A stretch of DNA of 64,000 bases, taken from assembly GCA_022825825.1 (NCBI GenBank), contig JAJDWA010000018.1, forward strand, positions 1 through 64,000, read 5' to 3'. Origin of the DNA: Candidatus Poribacteria bacterium. GTDB taxonomy: Bacteria > Poribacteria > WGA-4E > WGA-3G. The notes under the pieces were generated by a model. The model worked only from the letters and a program-made list of their open reading frames with translations, made no database searches and was not told the DNA's origin. The first letter of the stretch is position 1; every line of letters begins with the position of its first letter. The translations under genes and the position numbers were made by a program. This document shows positions 17,060 to 25,847 of the stretch, one piece after another.

Positions 17060-18655
17060 ATGAAATTATTGATACAAAAGTTTCTGATTTATATTGGGGT
17101 ATTTCTGTTCAGTTCTGCTCTGTGGAGTCCATTTGCGGTAGCGGATGGTCATGCCAAAAAGGAACCAGTAAGTTATCACAAACAGATTGTCCCAATTCTC
17201 AAACGGAGTTGTCAAGGATGTCACCATCCCGGTGACCCAAATGCAGACCTGATAGTAACATCTTATGCTGAGCTTAAACGTGGTGGAATGGCAGGAGAAG
17301 CAATCCACCCAGGCAAACCGGACGAGAGTCTTCTCATTGAACTCATCTCTGGTGACCCACCCGCAATGCCGCAGAACCAAGAACCGCTTACTGCTGAAGA
17401 AGTAGATTTATTCAAACGTTGGATTCTTGAGGGCGCAAAAGACGATACACCTGCAGAAGCAGATGAAATGGACACAGAAATCCCAACTTACACAGTACCT
17501 CCCGTTGTTTCTGCTATGGCCTACTCTCCTGATGGGAACGTCCTTGCAGTATCTGGTGTGAATGAAGTTTTGTTGTATGACGCAAAAAGTTTTGAACTCA
17601 AAGCAAGATTGGTGGGAAAAGCGCGCCGCATTCAATCAATCGTGTATGCTGATGGCGGAAAAGTCCTGGGTATAGCAGGAGGATCCCCAGCCCAATTTGG
17701 TGAGGTGCAGCTATGGGATACCGCTACGAATAAACTTATCAAAGCCATCCGTTCCACTTATGATACTATTTACGGACTCTCTTTTTCACCTGATGCAACT
17801 CGCGTTGCCTTTGGTAGCTCAGATAAAACAGTCCGCGTTATCTCTATTACAGACGAGAAGGAACTTGTCCGATTTGACAACCATGGCGATTGGGTTTTCG
17901 GCACAGTTTTTTCTACGGACGGATCACATTTTGTGAGTTGTAGTCGTGATACCGCACTCAAATTGGTTGAGGTAGATACAGGATCGTTTGTAGACGATGT
18001 TAACTCAAGTAACAAAGGTTATGGTGAAATCAATGCTATTGCGCGGCACCCGAATGCTGACCAGGTTTTGAGTGTTGGAGAAGACCGAATCCCGCGGCTT
18101 TACAGAATGTTTCGTCAAACGCGTAGGGATGTTGGCAACACAGACTTTAACCTTATCCGTGCCTATGAAGCGCAGGGAGGATCAATTGACGCTGTCGCTT
18201 TTTCGACTGACGGAAGCAAATTTGCAGTCGGTAGTTCTGCTGGAGAAGCGCGTATTTATAACGTAGCAGATGGAAAACGGCTTTTATCTATGCAAGGCGA
18301 TACCGTAAGTATTTTTGCACTTGCATTTCACCCTGATGGTACGCAACTTGCCACGGGCGGTTTTGATGGAAAAATCCGTATATTTGACGCTAACTCTGGC
18401 AAACAATTGAACATCTTTATGTCCGTGCCAATAGAAACGACAGCGAGTGAGGATGTGGCTTTAACAGTAACAGGTATGACATGACCAGCTTGCGTAGCAA
18501 AAGTGCAGGATGCACTTACAAAACACCAAAACGTTATCAGTGCTGAAGTTTCTTTACCCGATCAGGCAATTATTAAGGTAAGGAAAAACAGCGTTAAGGT
18601 TGACGATCTCACGGAAGTCATTAAAACTGCGGGGTTTACCGCGACTGCTAAGTAG
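17060..18655 (+). CDS. Cytochrome c/WD40 protein with C-terminal HMA domain read through a TGA (candidate selenoprotein)
   Basis: The start is ATG 17060 (AAGGAG 12 nt upstream; ATG 17027 would add 11 residues). A signal peptide spans residues 1-29. A planctomycete-type cytochrome c domain with C51-x2-C54-H55 covers roughly 35-130, and WD40 repeats follow to about 455. The open frame then reads TGA at 18482-18484, after VTGMT. It continues for 56 codons to TAG 18653-18655, giving P-A-C-V-A-K-V-Q-D-A-L and a complete HMA fold ending in IKTAGFTATAK. The TGA replaces the first Cys of the metal-binding GMTCxxC motif (predicted residue 475, total 531). A perfect 7-bp hairpin starts 16 nt after the TGA. 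I read this as selenocysteine (U-x-x-C). The alternative is a nonsense mutation yielding a 474-residue protein. The role is presumably extracytoplasmic metal or redox binding. A sulfatase gene follows after 12 nt. Confidence 0.72.
18482..18517 (+). promoter_or_regulatory. In-frame TGA and SECIS-like hairpin
   Basis: TGA 18482-18484 is followed after 16 nt by AAGTGCA (18501-18507), a GGA loop and TGCACTT (18511-18517). Bacterial SECIS elements are hairpins within the coding region, with the apical loop about 16-37 nt after the UGA and a G among the first loop bases. Here the loop begins 23 nt after the TGA and starts with GG. A smaller TTGC-GTA-GCAA hairpin (18490-18500) precedes it. Confidence 0.62.
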
Positions 18656-18667
18656 GTAAAACAAAAG

Positions 18668-20122
18668 ATGTCTGCTGAAACGCCAAATATCCTTTGGATT
18701 TGCACGGACCAACAACGTTACGACACAATAGGAGCATTAGGAAATCCGCATGTATCTACACCAAACATTGATAGTTTGGTTGCAGATGGCGTAGCATTTA
18801 CACACGCTTATTGTCAAAGTCCGATATGTACACCGAGTCGTGCAAGTTTTTTGACAGGCATGTATCCGAGTGCTACACATGTTAATGGTAACGGCAACGA
18901 TTATTTTCCAGAAACGTATCCGCTTATCACGCGGACGCTTGCAGACATCGGTTACGATTGTGGATTGATAGGAAAACTTCATCTCGCGAGTGCTTTTCGT
19001 CGAATAGAACCACGTGCAGACGATGGTTACCGGTATTGGCAATATAGCCATGCCCCACGAGATGATTGGCAGGAAGGTCACGATTACGCAGATTGGGTTC
19101 GTTCAAAAGGATATATTCTTGGTGAGTTAACCAAAAATCCAGAAGGTGTTCCAGCAGAATTACACCAAACAACCTGGTGTTCAGAAAAGACAATTGAATT
19201 CATACGCGAGGAACGGGACGGTCCTTGGCTTGCGAGTGTCAATATCTATGACCCGCATCCACCGTTCAATCCGCCACAGTCATATAGAGAACAGTTTAAT
19301 CCAGCAGACATTTCCGAACCGCTTTTCAAGGAGAGTGATTTAGAACAGCAGCATAAGTTACAGCAGATTGATTTTCAGTCAAAAGTTCAAACACCTGATG
19401 AATTAGATATTAGGAATCCGATTGTGCCGCAATCACCGCGTAGCAAAACTAAAGTTGAGATCATAGGTGAAAGGGATGCTAAAACACTCAAAGCTGCATA
19501 TTATGCAATGATTAAACTGATTGACGATCAGTTAGGTCGAATCCTGGAAGCACTCAATGAAACAGGACAACGTGAAAACACCGTTATCATTTTCACAAGC
19601 GATCATGGAGAGATGCTTGGTGATCACGGACTTATCCAAAAAGGATGTCGGTTTTATGAAGGGTTAGTCAGGGTGCCGTTGATTTTCTCGTGGCCAGGAC
19701 ACCTTGAAAGTGGTTTAAAAAGCGATGCACTCGTTGAACTTGTTGACAAAGTGCCTACACTGTTGGAATTAGCGGGTTTGCCCATCCCTGAGGGGATGCA
19801 CGGACGATCACTATTGCCTATCCTAAAAGGTGAATCAGATGCTAACCATCACCGTGACTTTATTCGGTGTGAATATTACGATGCACTTGCCCAACGTGAC
19901 CATTCTTTCGCAACAATGTTCCGTGATAAGCGTTATAAGTTAGTAGTATATCACGGACACGAAGAGGGCGAACTTTACGATTTAGTTGATGACCCTAATG
20001 AGTTTAACAATCTCTGGCATATACCAGAAAAGCAAAACACTAAATTGGATTTGTTAAAAAGAAGTTTTGATGCGTCAATGTTTGCTATGGACAGAGGTCC
20101 TGAACGCGTGGGACCGATGTAA
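18668..20122 (+). CDS. Type I sulfatase (family S1)
   Basis: This 484-residue sulfatase has the formylglycine motif C54-T-P-S-R58 preceded by CQSPI. The metal residues are near D14 (CTDQQRYD), and the central FTSDHGEMLGDHGL block supplies the second metal-site Asp and His. No signal peptide is visible. It is unlike the other sulfatase in this window (5338-6714) outside the family motifs. It starts 12 nt after the candidate selenoprotein gene with no strong ribosome site of its own, so translational coupling is possible. The substrate is unknown; polysaccharide or choline-type sulfate esters are family options. Confidence 0.93.
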   Translation: MSAETPNILWICTDQQRYDTIGALGNPHVSTPNIDSLVADGVAFTHAYCQSPICTPSRASFLTGMYPSATHVNGNGNDYFPETYPLITRTLADIGYDCGLIGKLHLASAFRRIEPRADDGYRYWQYSHAPRDDWQEGHDYADWVRSKGYILGELTKNPEGVPAELHQTTWCSEKTIEFIREERDGPWLASVNIYDPHPPFNPPQSYREQFNPADISEPLFKESDLEQQHKLQQIDFQSKVQTPDELDIRNPIVPQSPRSKTKVEIIGERDAKTLKAAYYAMIKLIDDQLGRILEALNETGQRENTVIIFTSDHGEMLGDHGLIQKGCRFYEGLVRVPLIFSWPGHLESGLKSDALVELVDKVPTLLELAGLPIPEGMHGRSLLPILKGESDANHHRDFIRCEYYDALAQRDHSFATMFRDKRYKLVVYHGHEEGELYDLVDDPNEFNNLWHIPEKQNTKLDLLKRSFDASMFAMDRGPERVGPM

Positions 20123-20269
20123 TAGAGTCCATCTTAAAAAAATTGTTGCTCATTTTTGCATAAAGTGTGATAATTAAGCATATAAGGCCAATTCGGTATT
20201 TAGAACACTCTGGATAGTTGTTGCTATACTTACACATTTTCCGAGGGACAATTCAGCAGGAGGATAGAA

Positions 20270-20665
20270 ATGAAAAAGATCGGACACAGTAGCGTTTTAT
20301 CAGTTTGCTACTGCATAGGTATTGTTTTTGTGTTAATATTCCTTTACGGTTGTTCAGGCGCAACACACACAATTTCTACTGAACAAGTTCCAATAGTAGG
20401 ATCAGAAACAATTGTGGAAGAATGGAAGTTGGTAGAAAACCCGAATACCGGCATCATGGAGATGCGGCTTACACGTAAAGTTCGGACAACGGTTTCTACA
20501 AGTTCCTCGTCTAATGAAGTTATTCTACCTTCATCATCTGAAACATCTTCTACAAAAAATAAAGGACTGCACTACCCATCACATAATGACACAGGCGGAC
20601 TTATTTTAGCAATCGCGGGTTTTGTAGTTGCAGTGGCTACGCTTTATGTAACAGTGTCAAAATAA
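20270..20665 (+). CDS. Small lipoprotein with C-terminal membrane segment
   Basis: The protein has 131 residues and is not recognised. The N-terminus has a signal segment ending in a lipobox-like LYGC (Cys near residue 28), a Ser/Thr-rich middle, and a C-terminal hydrophobic stretch (GGLILAIAGFVVAVATLYVTV). It may be a lipoprotein anchored at both ends. GGAGG precedes ATG 20270. No operon partner is obvious. Confidence 0.6.
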   Translation: MKKIGHSSVLSVCYCIGIVFVLIFLYGCSGATHTISTEQVPIVGSETIVEEWKLVENPNTGIMEMRLTRKVRTTVSTSSSSNEVILPSSSETSSTKNKGLHYPSHNDTGGLILAIAGFVVAVATLYVTVSK

Positions 20666-20768
20666 TCTAATCATGTAGAATGCTATACACGCATTCTGCC
20701 CATTTCAATTAGAAATGAGATATCCCAAATGAAACAAACGAAAGTTTGTCATACATGTAGGAGGTAAA

Positions 20769-21587
20769 ATGTTCCGAAAGTTTCTATTTTGCTTGACATT
20801 AATGCTAATATGTGGTTTAAATTTAGGTAATGCAAACGTTGAAGTAGGGTATCTCTATTTGGGTGATAACGGCCCGTATACTAAACCTGCCCTCGAATTT
20901 GCAAAAAACACATTTAGGACAACGGTATTGGATAAAGGTGACATAAATAGCAATAAGTTCAAAAATTTCGCAGTTGTTTGGTGGAACGAAGGCGATACCG
21001 CCCCCGGGGCTTTGTCCAACGCAGAAATTGACGCATTCATGGATTACGCTGAAAGTGGAGGTGCTATCCTCTTGACAGGCTGGGCAATCCGTTATGCTAC
21101 ACCGTTGGGGCTTGAGAATGCTCAACCACGCGGATTTGGACCTGTTCTTGACGATGGTAGCAAAGTTGGCATTATCGTATTACAAGAAACACTCGATCTT
21201 GGTCTGGTTGCGGGACTTGAGAATGTTGATGGTAAAGCTCCCAAAATTGATGATAAGATTCAGATAAATTCAACCGGTTATCCTAAGAGTGGTGACTATT
21301 TTGATAGTCTTGCAAAGAATTTTACAAATTTAGCCCATGCTTGGGAGGGCGGTGCGAATTATGCAGATAGGATTGCCGCGTTCGGTTATTGGGAAGCTGG
21401 AGATGGCAAAGTGTTCAATATGAATTGGCGGCTGCCCAACTACCACGCGAATAACAAAAGTAGAGACCAATTGGAACAACTCACAGAAAATGTTATCAAT
21501 TGGTTAGCAAGTGAATCAGAATTTGCAGATGTATCCTCACACGGCAAGTTGCCGGTAGTCTGGGGAAATTTGAAAAATCAGAGGTAA
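20769..21587 (+). CDS. Secreted GATase1-like/DUF4960-like protein
   Basis: This 272-residue protein has a signal peptide (residues 1-22, ending in GNA). The fold suggested by VVWWNEGD, the LSNAEIDAFMDYAESGGAILLTGW block and the final FNMNWRLPNYH segment resembles extracytoplasmic class I glutamine amidotransferase-like (ThuA/DUF4960) domains. These usually lack amidotransferase activity and often occur in carbohydrate-related loci. No catalytic triad is evident. The last residues, GKLPVVWGNLKNQR, resemble the tail of the secreted metalloprotease at 11469-12611. The AGGAGG site before ATG 20769 is good. Confidence 0.65.
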   Translation: MFRKFLFCLTLMLICGLNLGNANVEVGYLYLGDNGPYTKPALEFAKNTFRTTVLDKGDINSNKFKNFAVVWWNEGDTAPGALSNAEIDAFMDYAESGGAILLTGWAIRYATPLGLENAQPRGFGPVLDDGSKVGIIVLQETLDLGLVAGLENVDGKAPKIDDKIQINSTGYPKSGDYFDSLAKNFTNLAHAWEGGANYADRIAAFGYWEAGDGKVFNMNWRLPNYHANNKSRDQLEQLTENVINWLASESEFADVSSHGKLPVVWGNLKNQR

Positions 21588-21670
21588 ATAAGCTTCAAAA
21601 TCAGAGTTAACAAAGTAAATAGGCGGGTTACGCCGCAAAGTTAAGTTTCATACCATCTATGGAGGTTAAT

Positions 21671-24148
21671 GTGAAACTCAGTTATAACTTGGTTGCTACG
21701 CTTCTTGTCTTGTTCTCCTGCTGTTTAGTATTTCATTATTCAAGCTGGAGTCAGATGGAGGAGACCGCACCGAGTGTCCAAATGCCCGAAATTAAAACGT
21801 TAAAGACTCACCCTGAGTCGTTGACGTTGGAACATGCGCGCGATGGTCGCCGCGTACTTGTTTCGGGGCAAACGAAAGATGGAAAATGGGTCGATGTAAC
21901 GTCTTGGGCAGTGCTAAAACCCATATCAGAAGGGGTAAAAGTGCATAAAGATGGCTACATTTTTCCAAATTCAGTTGGCACTGCAGCAATTAAGGTTACA
22001 GTTAAGGGTGTCAGCACAGAATTACCGGTAACCGTCAAAAGTATTGATGCACCACCAGTAAGTTTTGTGCGAGATGTGATGCCTATCTTGAGCCATGCAG
22101 GTTGCAATAACGGCACCTGCCACGGTGCTGCAAAAGGCAAAAACGGTTTTAAACTTTCACTGCGCGGTTACGATCCAGAATTCGACTATGAGCTCCTGAT
22201 TGAAGATATTTCTGGACGCCGTTTCAATCGTGCGTTTCCCGAACAGAGTCTGATGCTGCTCAAACCGACATCTGAAGTGCCACACAAAGGTGGTCAGGTA
22301 ATCGTGCCCGATTCACGTGATTATAAACTCATTTATCAGTGGATAAGTGAAGGTGTAGCGTCTGACGTAGAGACAACGCAACGCGTTGAAAGGTTAGAGG
22401 TACTTCCTGGATCCGCGGAATTGTCTATGCCTGGAAATAAGCAGCAGTTGATAGTTATTGCGCACTATCCTGACGGAACAACCCGTGATGTTACCCGCGA
22501 AGCAAAATTCACCAGCAGTGTGAATGAAGTTGCGAAAGTGACTGACGACGGGGTCGTAACAGCGGAGCGCCGTGGAGAAACTGCTATCCTAACCCGATAT
22601 GAGGGGCAATATAGCACAAACGGCATCATCGTTATGGGTGATAGGAGCGGTTTTGAGTGGACTGAAACACCTGAATATAACTATATTGATACACATGTCC
22701 ACAACAAACTGAAACGGTTGAAGATTTTACCATCTGAATTATGCACAGATGAAGAGTTTGTTCGCCGTATCTACTTTGATATGACGGGACTTCCGCCAGC
22801 ACCAGAGCAGGTGCGGAGTTTCCTTATGGATAAAACACCATCAAAGGAAAAACGCGAAAAATTGATTGATACATTAGCAGAAACATCTGAATATGTTGAC
22901 CACTGGACACATAAATGGGGTGATCTGCTACAATCAAACCGTAAATTTCTCGGTGAACGTGGCATGTGGCTTTTCCAGCAGTGGATACATGAATCAATTA
23001 CAGAAAATCGCCCGTATAACCAATTTGTGCATGACCTGATAACGGCTACCGGAAGTGCTTACGCTAATCCGGCAGCAAATTATTTCCGTGTCTCGCGCGA
23101 ATATACCGCTGCTGTAGAAAACACAACACAGCTTTTCCTTGGCGTGCGATTCTCTTGTAACAAATGTCACGACCATCCGTTTGAAGTATGGACCCAAAAT
23201 CAATACTATGAATTGGGGGCATTTTTCTCAGATGTTAAGCTGAAAAACGGACGGTTGCCGGGTGAAGAAGTTGTATACGCAAGTTTCGGTCCTACGCCGG
23301 TTAAACATCCGAGAACGTTAGCAGTTGTTCCACCATCCGTTCCGTTTGGTGAAACAAAGAAAGATGTTTCGGACAAGCGGGAAGCATTGGCAGAATGGCT
23401 CACATCTGCTGAAAATCCGATGTTCGCAAAGGCAGGTGTAAACCGTATATGGAGTTACTTTATGGGACGCGGTATCATTGAACCCGTTGATGATATACGG
23501 ACCAGTAACCCACCAAGTAACCCGGAATTGCTTGATGCCCTGACAAAAGATTTCGTAGACAGCGGATTTGATATAAAACATATCATGAAAACAATCGCTC
23601 GTTCTCGAACCTATCAGCAGAGTATCAAGACGAATAAGTGGAACACAGCAGATGCGATTAATTTCTCACATGCAACTGCCAGACGTTTAACAGCAGAACA
23701 GTTGTTAGACGCTATCGGCGTTGCTACGGGAAGCCAACCGAAGTTCGAGGGTGTACCAAAAGATTTTCGTGCTGTACAATTACCGGACAGCAAAGTTAAG
23801 GATGATGGATTTTTGAAATTGTTTGGTCGTCCAGAACGCGAAAGCTCATGTGAATGTGAAAGAACAACAGAAGTAAGCCTCGCACATGCGATGAACCTTA
23901 TCAACGGTCCGACAGTTGCAAATGCAATTATTGATCCTAAAGGACGAATTGCAAAACTCATCAAAGAAAATAAGGATGATCGTACACTCATTGAAGAGAT
24001 GTATCTTGCAACATTTGCTCGGTTACCACAGGAAAATGAATATAAGACGGCGGTTGAACATCTTGCCAGTGCTGAATCTAAGGAAGAAGGCGCGCAAGAT
24101 TTAATGTGGGCATTAATTAATAGTCCCGCTTTCCTATTCAACCGATAA
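21671..24148 (+). CDS. DUF1549/DUF1553 protein with Ig-like domain and planctomycete cytochrome-type motif
   Basis: This 825-residue secreted protein is of the kind abundant in Planctomycetes and Poribacteria. The order is: signal/TM segment (residues 4-25), Big2-like beta domain, PSCyt-type segment with C-x4-C-H (CNNGTCH), a second Ig-like domain, DUF1549 (FVRRIYFDMTGLPP), a C-N-K-C-H haem-type motif, and DUF1553 to the end (INSPAFLFNR is the usual end). I chose GTG 21671 because GGAGG at 21661-21665 lies directly after the earlier ATG 21659. It forms an operon with the DUF1501 and PPC-domain genes downstream. Function unknown. Confidence 0.88.
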   Translation: MKLSYNLVATLLVLFSCCLVFHYSSWSQMEETAPSVQMPEIKTLKTHPESLTLEHARDGRRVLVSGQTKDGKWVDVTSWAVLKPISEGVKVHKDGYIFPNSVGTAAIKVTVKGVSTELPVTVKSIDAPPVSFVRDVMPILSHAGCNNGTCHGAAKGKNGFKLSLRGYDPEFDYELLIEDISGRRFNRAFPEQSLMLLKPTSEVPHKGGQVIVPDSRDYKLIYQWISEGVASDVETTQRVERLEVLPGSAELSMPGNKQQLIVIAHYPDGTTRDVTREAKFTSSVNEVAKVTDDGVVTAERRGETAILTRYEGQYSTNGIIVMGDRSGFEWTETPEYNYIDTHVHNKLKRLKILPSELCTDEEFVRRIYFDMTGLPPAPEQVRSFLMDKTPSKEKREKLIDTLAETSEYVDHWTHKWGDLLQSNRKFLGERGMWLFQQWIHESITENRPYNQFVHDLITATGSAYANPAANYFRVSREYTAAVENTTQLFLGVRFSCNKCHDHPFEVWTQNQYYELGAFFSDVKLKNGRLPGEEVVYASFGPTPVKHPRTLAVVPPSVPFGETKKDVSDKREALAEWLTSAENPMFAKAGVNRIWSYFMGRGIIEPVDDIRTSNPPSNPELLDALTKDFVDSGFDIKHIMKTIARSRTYQQSIKTNKWNTADAINFSHATARRLTAEQLLDAIGVATGSQPKFEGVPKDFRAVQLPDSKVKDDGFLKLFGRPERESSCECERTTEVSLAHAMNLINGPTVANAIIDPKGRIAKLIKENKDDRTLIEEMYLATFARLPQENEYKTAVEHLASAESKEEGAQDLMWALINSPAFLFNR

Positions 24149-24210
24149 GCCCGAAACCGATTTGTGTGCTTCTAAAACGGAAGTTAGCACAATAATGGAG
24201 GAAATAATTG

Positions 24211-25656
24211 ATGTTATCGTTACCACAAGCACCCGGAAGATTATGTGATGGGTTCTCACGTAGAGAATTTCTCCGCGTGGGTGGCGCGGCGATGCTGGGC
24301 ATTAGTCTGCCACAAGTGTTGTCACTCCAAGCCAAGGCAAACACGACAGTTGACCCCGCGAAGCCTCTCAACGGTTGGGGCAAGGCGAATTCTGTCATTC
24401 TGCTGTTCTTGCAAGGCGGACCGAGCCACATTGATATCTGGGATCCAAAGCCAGATGCACCGTCTAATATCCGTGGTGAATTTAATCCTATTCCAACAAA
24501 TGTCCCTGGCATTCAGTTGTCAGAGACGATGCCGCGTTTAGCGAAGCAGATGGATAAAGCATGTCTTATCCGTTCAGTAAGTTACACGCCAGCCGGACTT
24601 TTTAATCACACTGCTGCGATGTACCAGATGGTTACAGGCGAAACACCGGACAAGGTTGCACCTTCGGGACAACTTGACCCACCTTCCCCTGCCGACCATC
24701 CAAACGCTGCAGCACATATCTCCAAGATCAGACCGCCAGATGAACCGATGTTGGCAGCTGTCCAACTTCCGCGCCCAATGCAGGAGAGTGGTATCATCGG
24801 TAAAGGCGGCAATGCAGGTTTCCTCGGCAGAGCTTATGACCCATATTTTCTCTTCCAGGACCCTAATCAGGAGATAAAACTTGACGATTTAACGCTACGC
24901 CCAGAAATTCCACCTGCTCGGTTGCAGCGTCGCAAGACGTTACTTGAAACGATCAACGCCAATATGCCAGAAATTGACAAAGTTGCGGATTCTTATGCGC
25001 TGAACGAATACTATGAAAAAGCGTATGACCTCATCTTATCACAGAAGGCACGCAACGCGTTTGATTTGTCGCAGGAAACTGATGAAATGCGTGACAAATA
25101 CGGTCGCCATACATTTGGTCAGAGTGCTTTGCTTGCGCGTCGATTGGTTGAAGCTGGCACCCGATTTGTACAGGTGAACTGGCCCTCTGTTGCGAACGGC
25201 AACCCAAATACAACGGCATGGGACACCCACGCAGCTAACTTCGGTCCGCTGAAAAACTTGCACTGTCCGAAATTAGATAGTGCGGTTTCTTCGCTACTTG
25301 AAGATTTAGATCAGAAGGGTATGCTGGAGAATACGCTTGTGCTCGCTATTGGAGAATTTGGACGTTCACCACGAATGGGTATTAGCACCTCTGGTAATGG
25401 CAACGCACCTGATGGACGTGACCATTGGCCCTATTGCTACACAGGTTTAATTGCTGGTGCTGGTGTCAAAGGTGGTCAGGTATACGGTAAGTCTGATGAT
25501 ACGGGTTCAACACCACTTGAAAAACCTGTGCATCCACGCGATATCCTCGCTACGATTTACCATACGCTTGGTATTGACCCTCACACAATTGTAATGAACC
25601 ACTTAGACCAACCCCGTGAATTGGTCAAAGGTGAAGTGATTACCGGAATATTCTAA
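24211..25656 (+). CDS. DUF1501 family protein with Tat signal
   Basis: This 481-residue protein has a twin-arginine signal (S-R17-R18-E-F-L-R, followed by the hydrophobic GGAAMLGISLP), indicating export in the folded state. The body matches the DUF1501 family, distantly related to sulfatases and phosphatases (FLQGGPSHIDIWDPK near residue 70; WDTHAANF and GEFGRSP near the C-terminal half). The ATG at 24211 has GGAGGA 8 nt upstream. DUF1501 genes almost always follow DUF1549/DUF1553 genes, as here (62-nt gap). Confidence 0.92.
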   Translation: MLSLPQAPGRLCDGFSRREFLRVGGAAMLGISLPQVLSLQAKANTTVDPAKPLNGWGKANSVILLFLQGGPSHIDIWDPKPDAPSNIRGEFNPIPTNVPGIQLSETMPRLAKQMDKACLIRSVSYTPAGLFNHTAAMYQMVTGETPDKVAPSGQLDPPSPADHPNAAAHISKIRPPDEPMLAAVQLPRPMQESGIIGKGGNAGFLGRAYDPYFLFQDPNQEIKLDDLTLRPEIPPARLQRRKTLLETINANMPEIDKVADSYALNEYYEKAYDLILSQKARNAFDLSQETDEMRDKYGRHTFGQSALLARRLVEAGTRFVQVNWPSVANGNPNTTAWDTHAANFGPLKNLHCPKLDSAVSSLLEDLDQKGMLENTLVLAIGEFGRSPRMGISTSGNGNAPDGRDHWPYCYTGLIAGAGVKGGQVYGKSDDTGSTPLEKPVHPRDILATIYHTLGIDPHTIVMNHLDQPRELVKGEVITGIF

Positions 25657-25672
25657 ATCCAGTTTTAATACT

Positions 25673-25716
25673 AAACCTGTGCTTGGACGGTTATAGTTCA
25701 AGTGCAGGTTTTCTCA
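25673..25716 (+). terminator. Rho-independent terminator after the DUF1501 gene
   Basis: A 16-bp stem with three G-U pairs (left arm starts AAACCTGTGC at 25673, right arm ends GCAGGTTT at 25711) encloses a 7-nt loop and runs into TTCT. It may partly separate the DUF1501 gene from the PPC-domain gene. Confidence 0.7.
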
Positions 25717-25847
25717 TACAATTTGGAGTTGCGAATTCTCCAGATTCAATTTCAGGTTCCTGAAATTGTCCACACTTCTTAAGAAAATCAATGTCACAAT
25801 TTTGTTTGACGCAGTCCACGACTGCACCAGTAGAGAGGTAATTAAAA

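Noticed and set aside
18482..18484. Simple stop codon ending the WD40 protein
   Set aside because: Kept as the alternative but not preferred: the downstream 56 codons complete an HMA domain exactly and end at a natural TAG, and a SECIS-like hairpin follows the TGA.
23614..24141. Long minus-strand ORF opposite the DUF1549/DUF1553 gene
   Set aside because: The sense gene has clear domain motifs to its end; the antisense product is low-complexity and Ser-rich.
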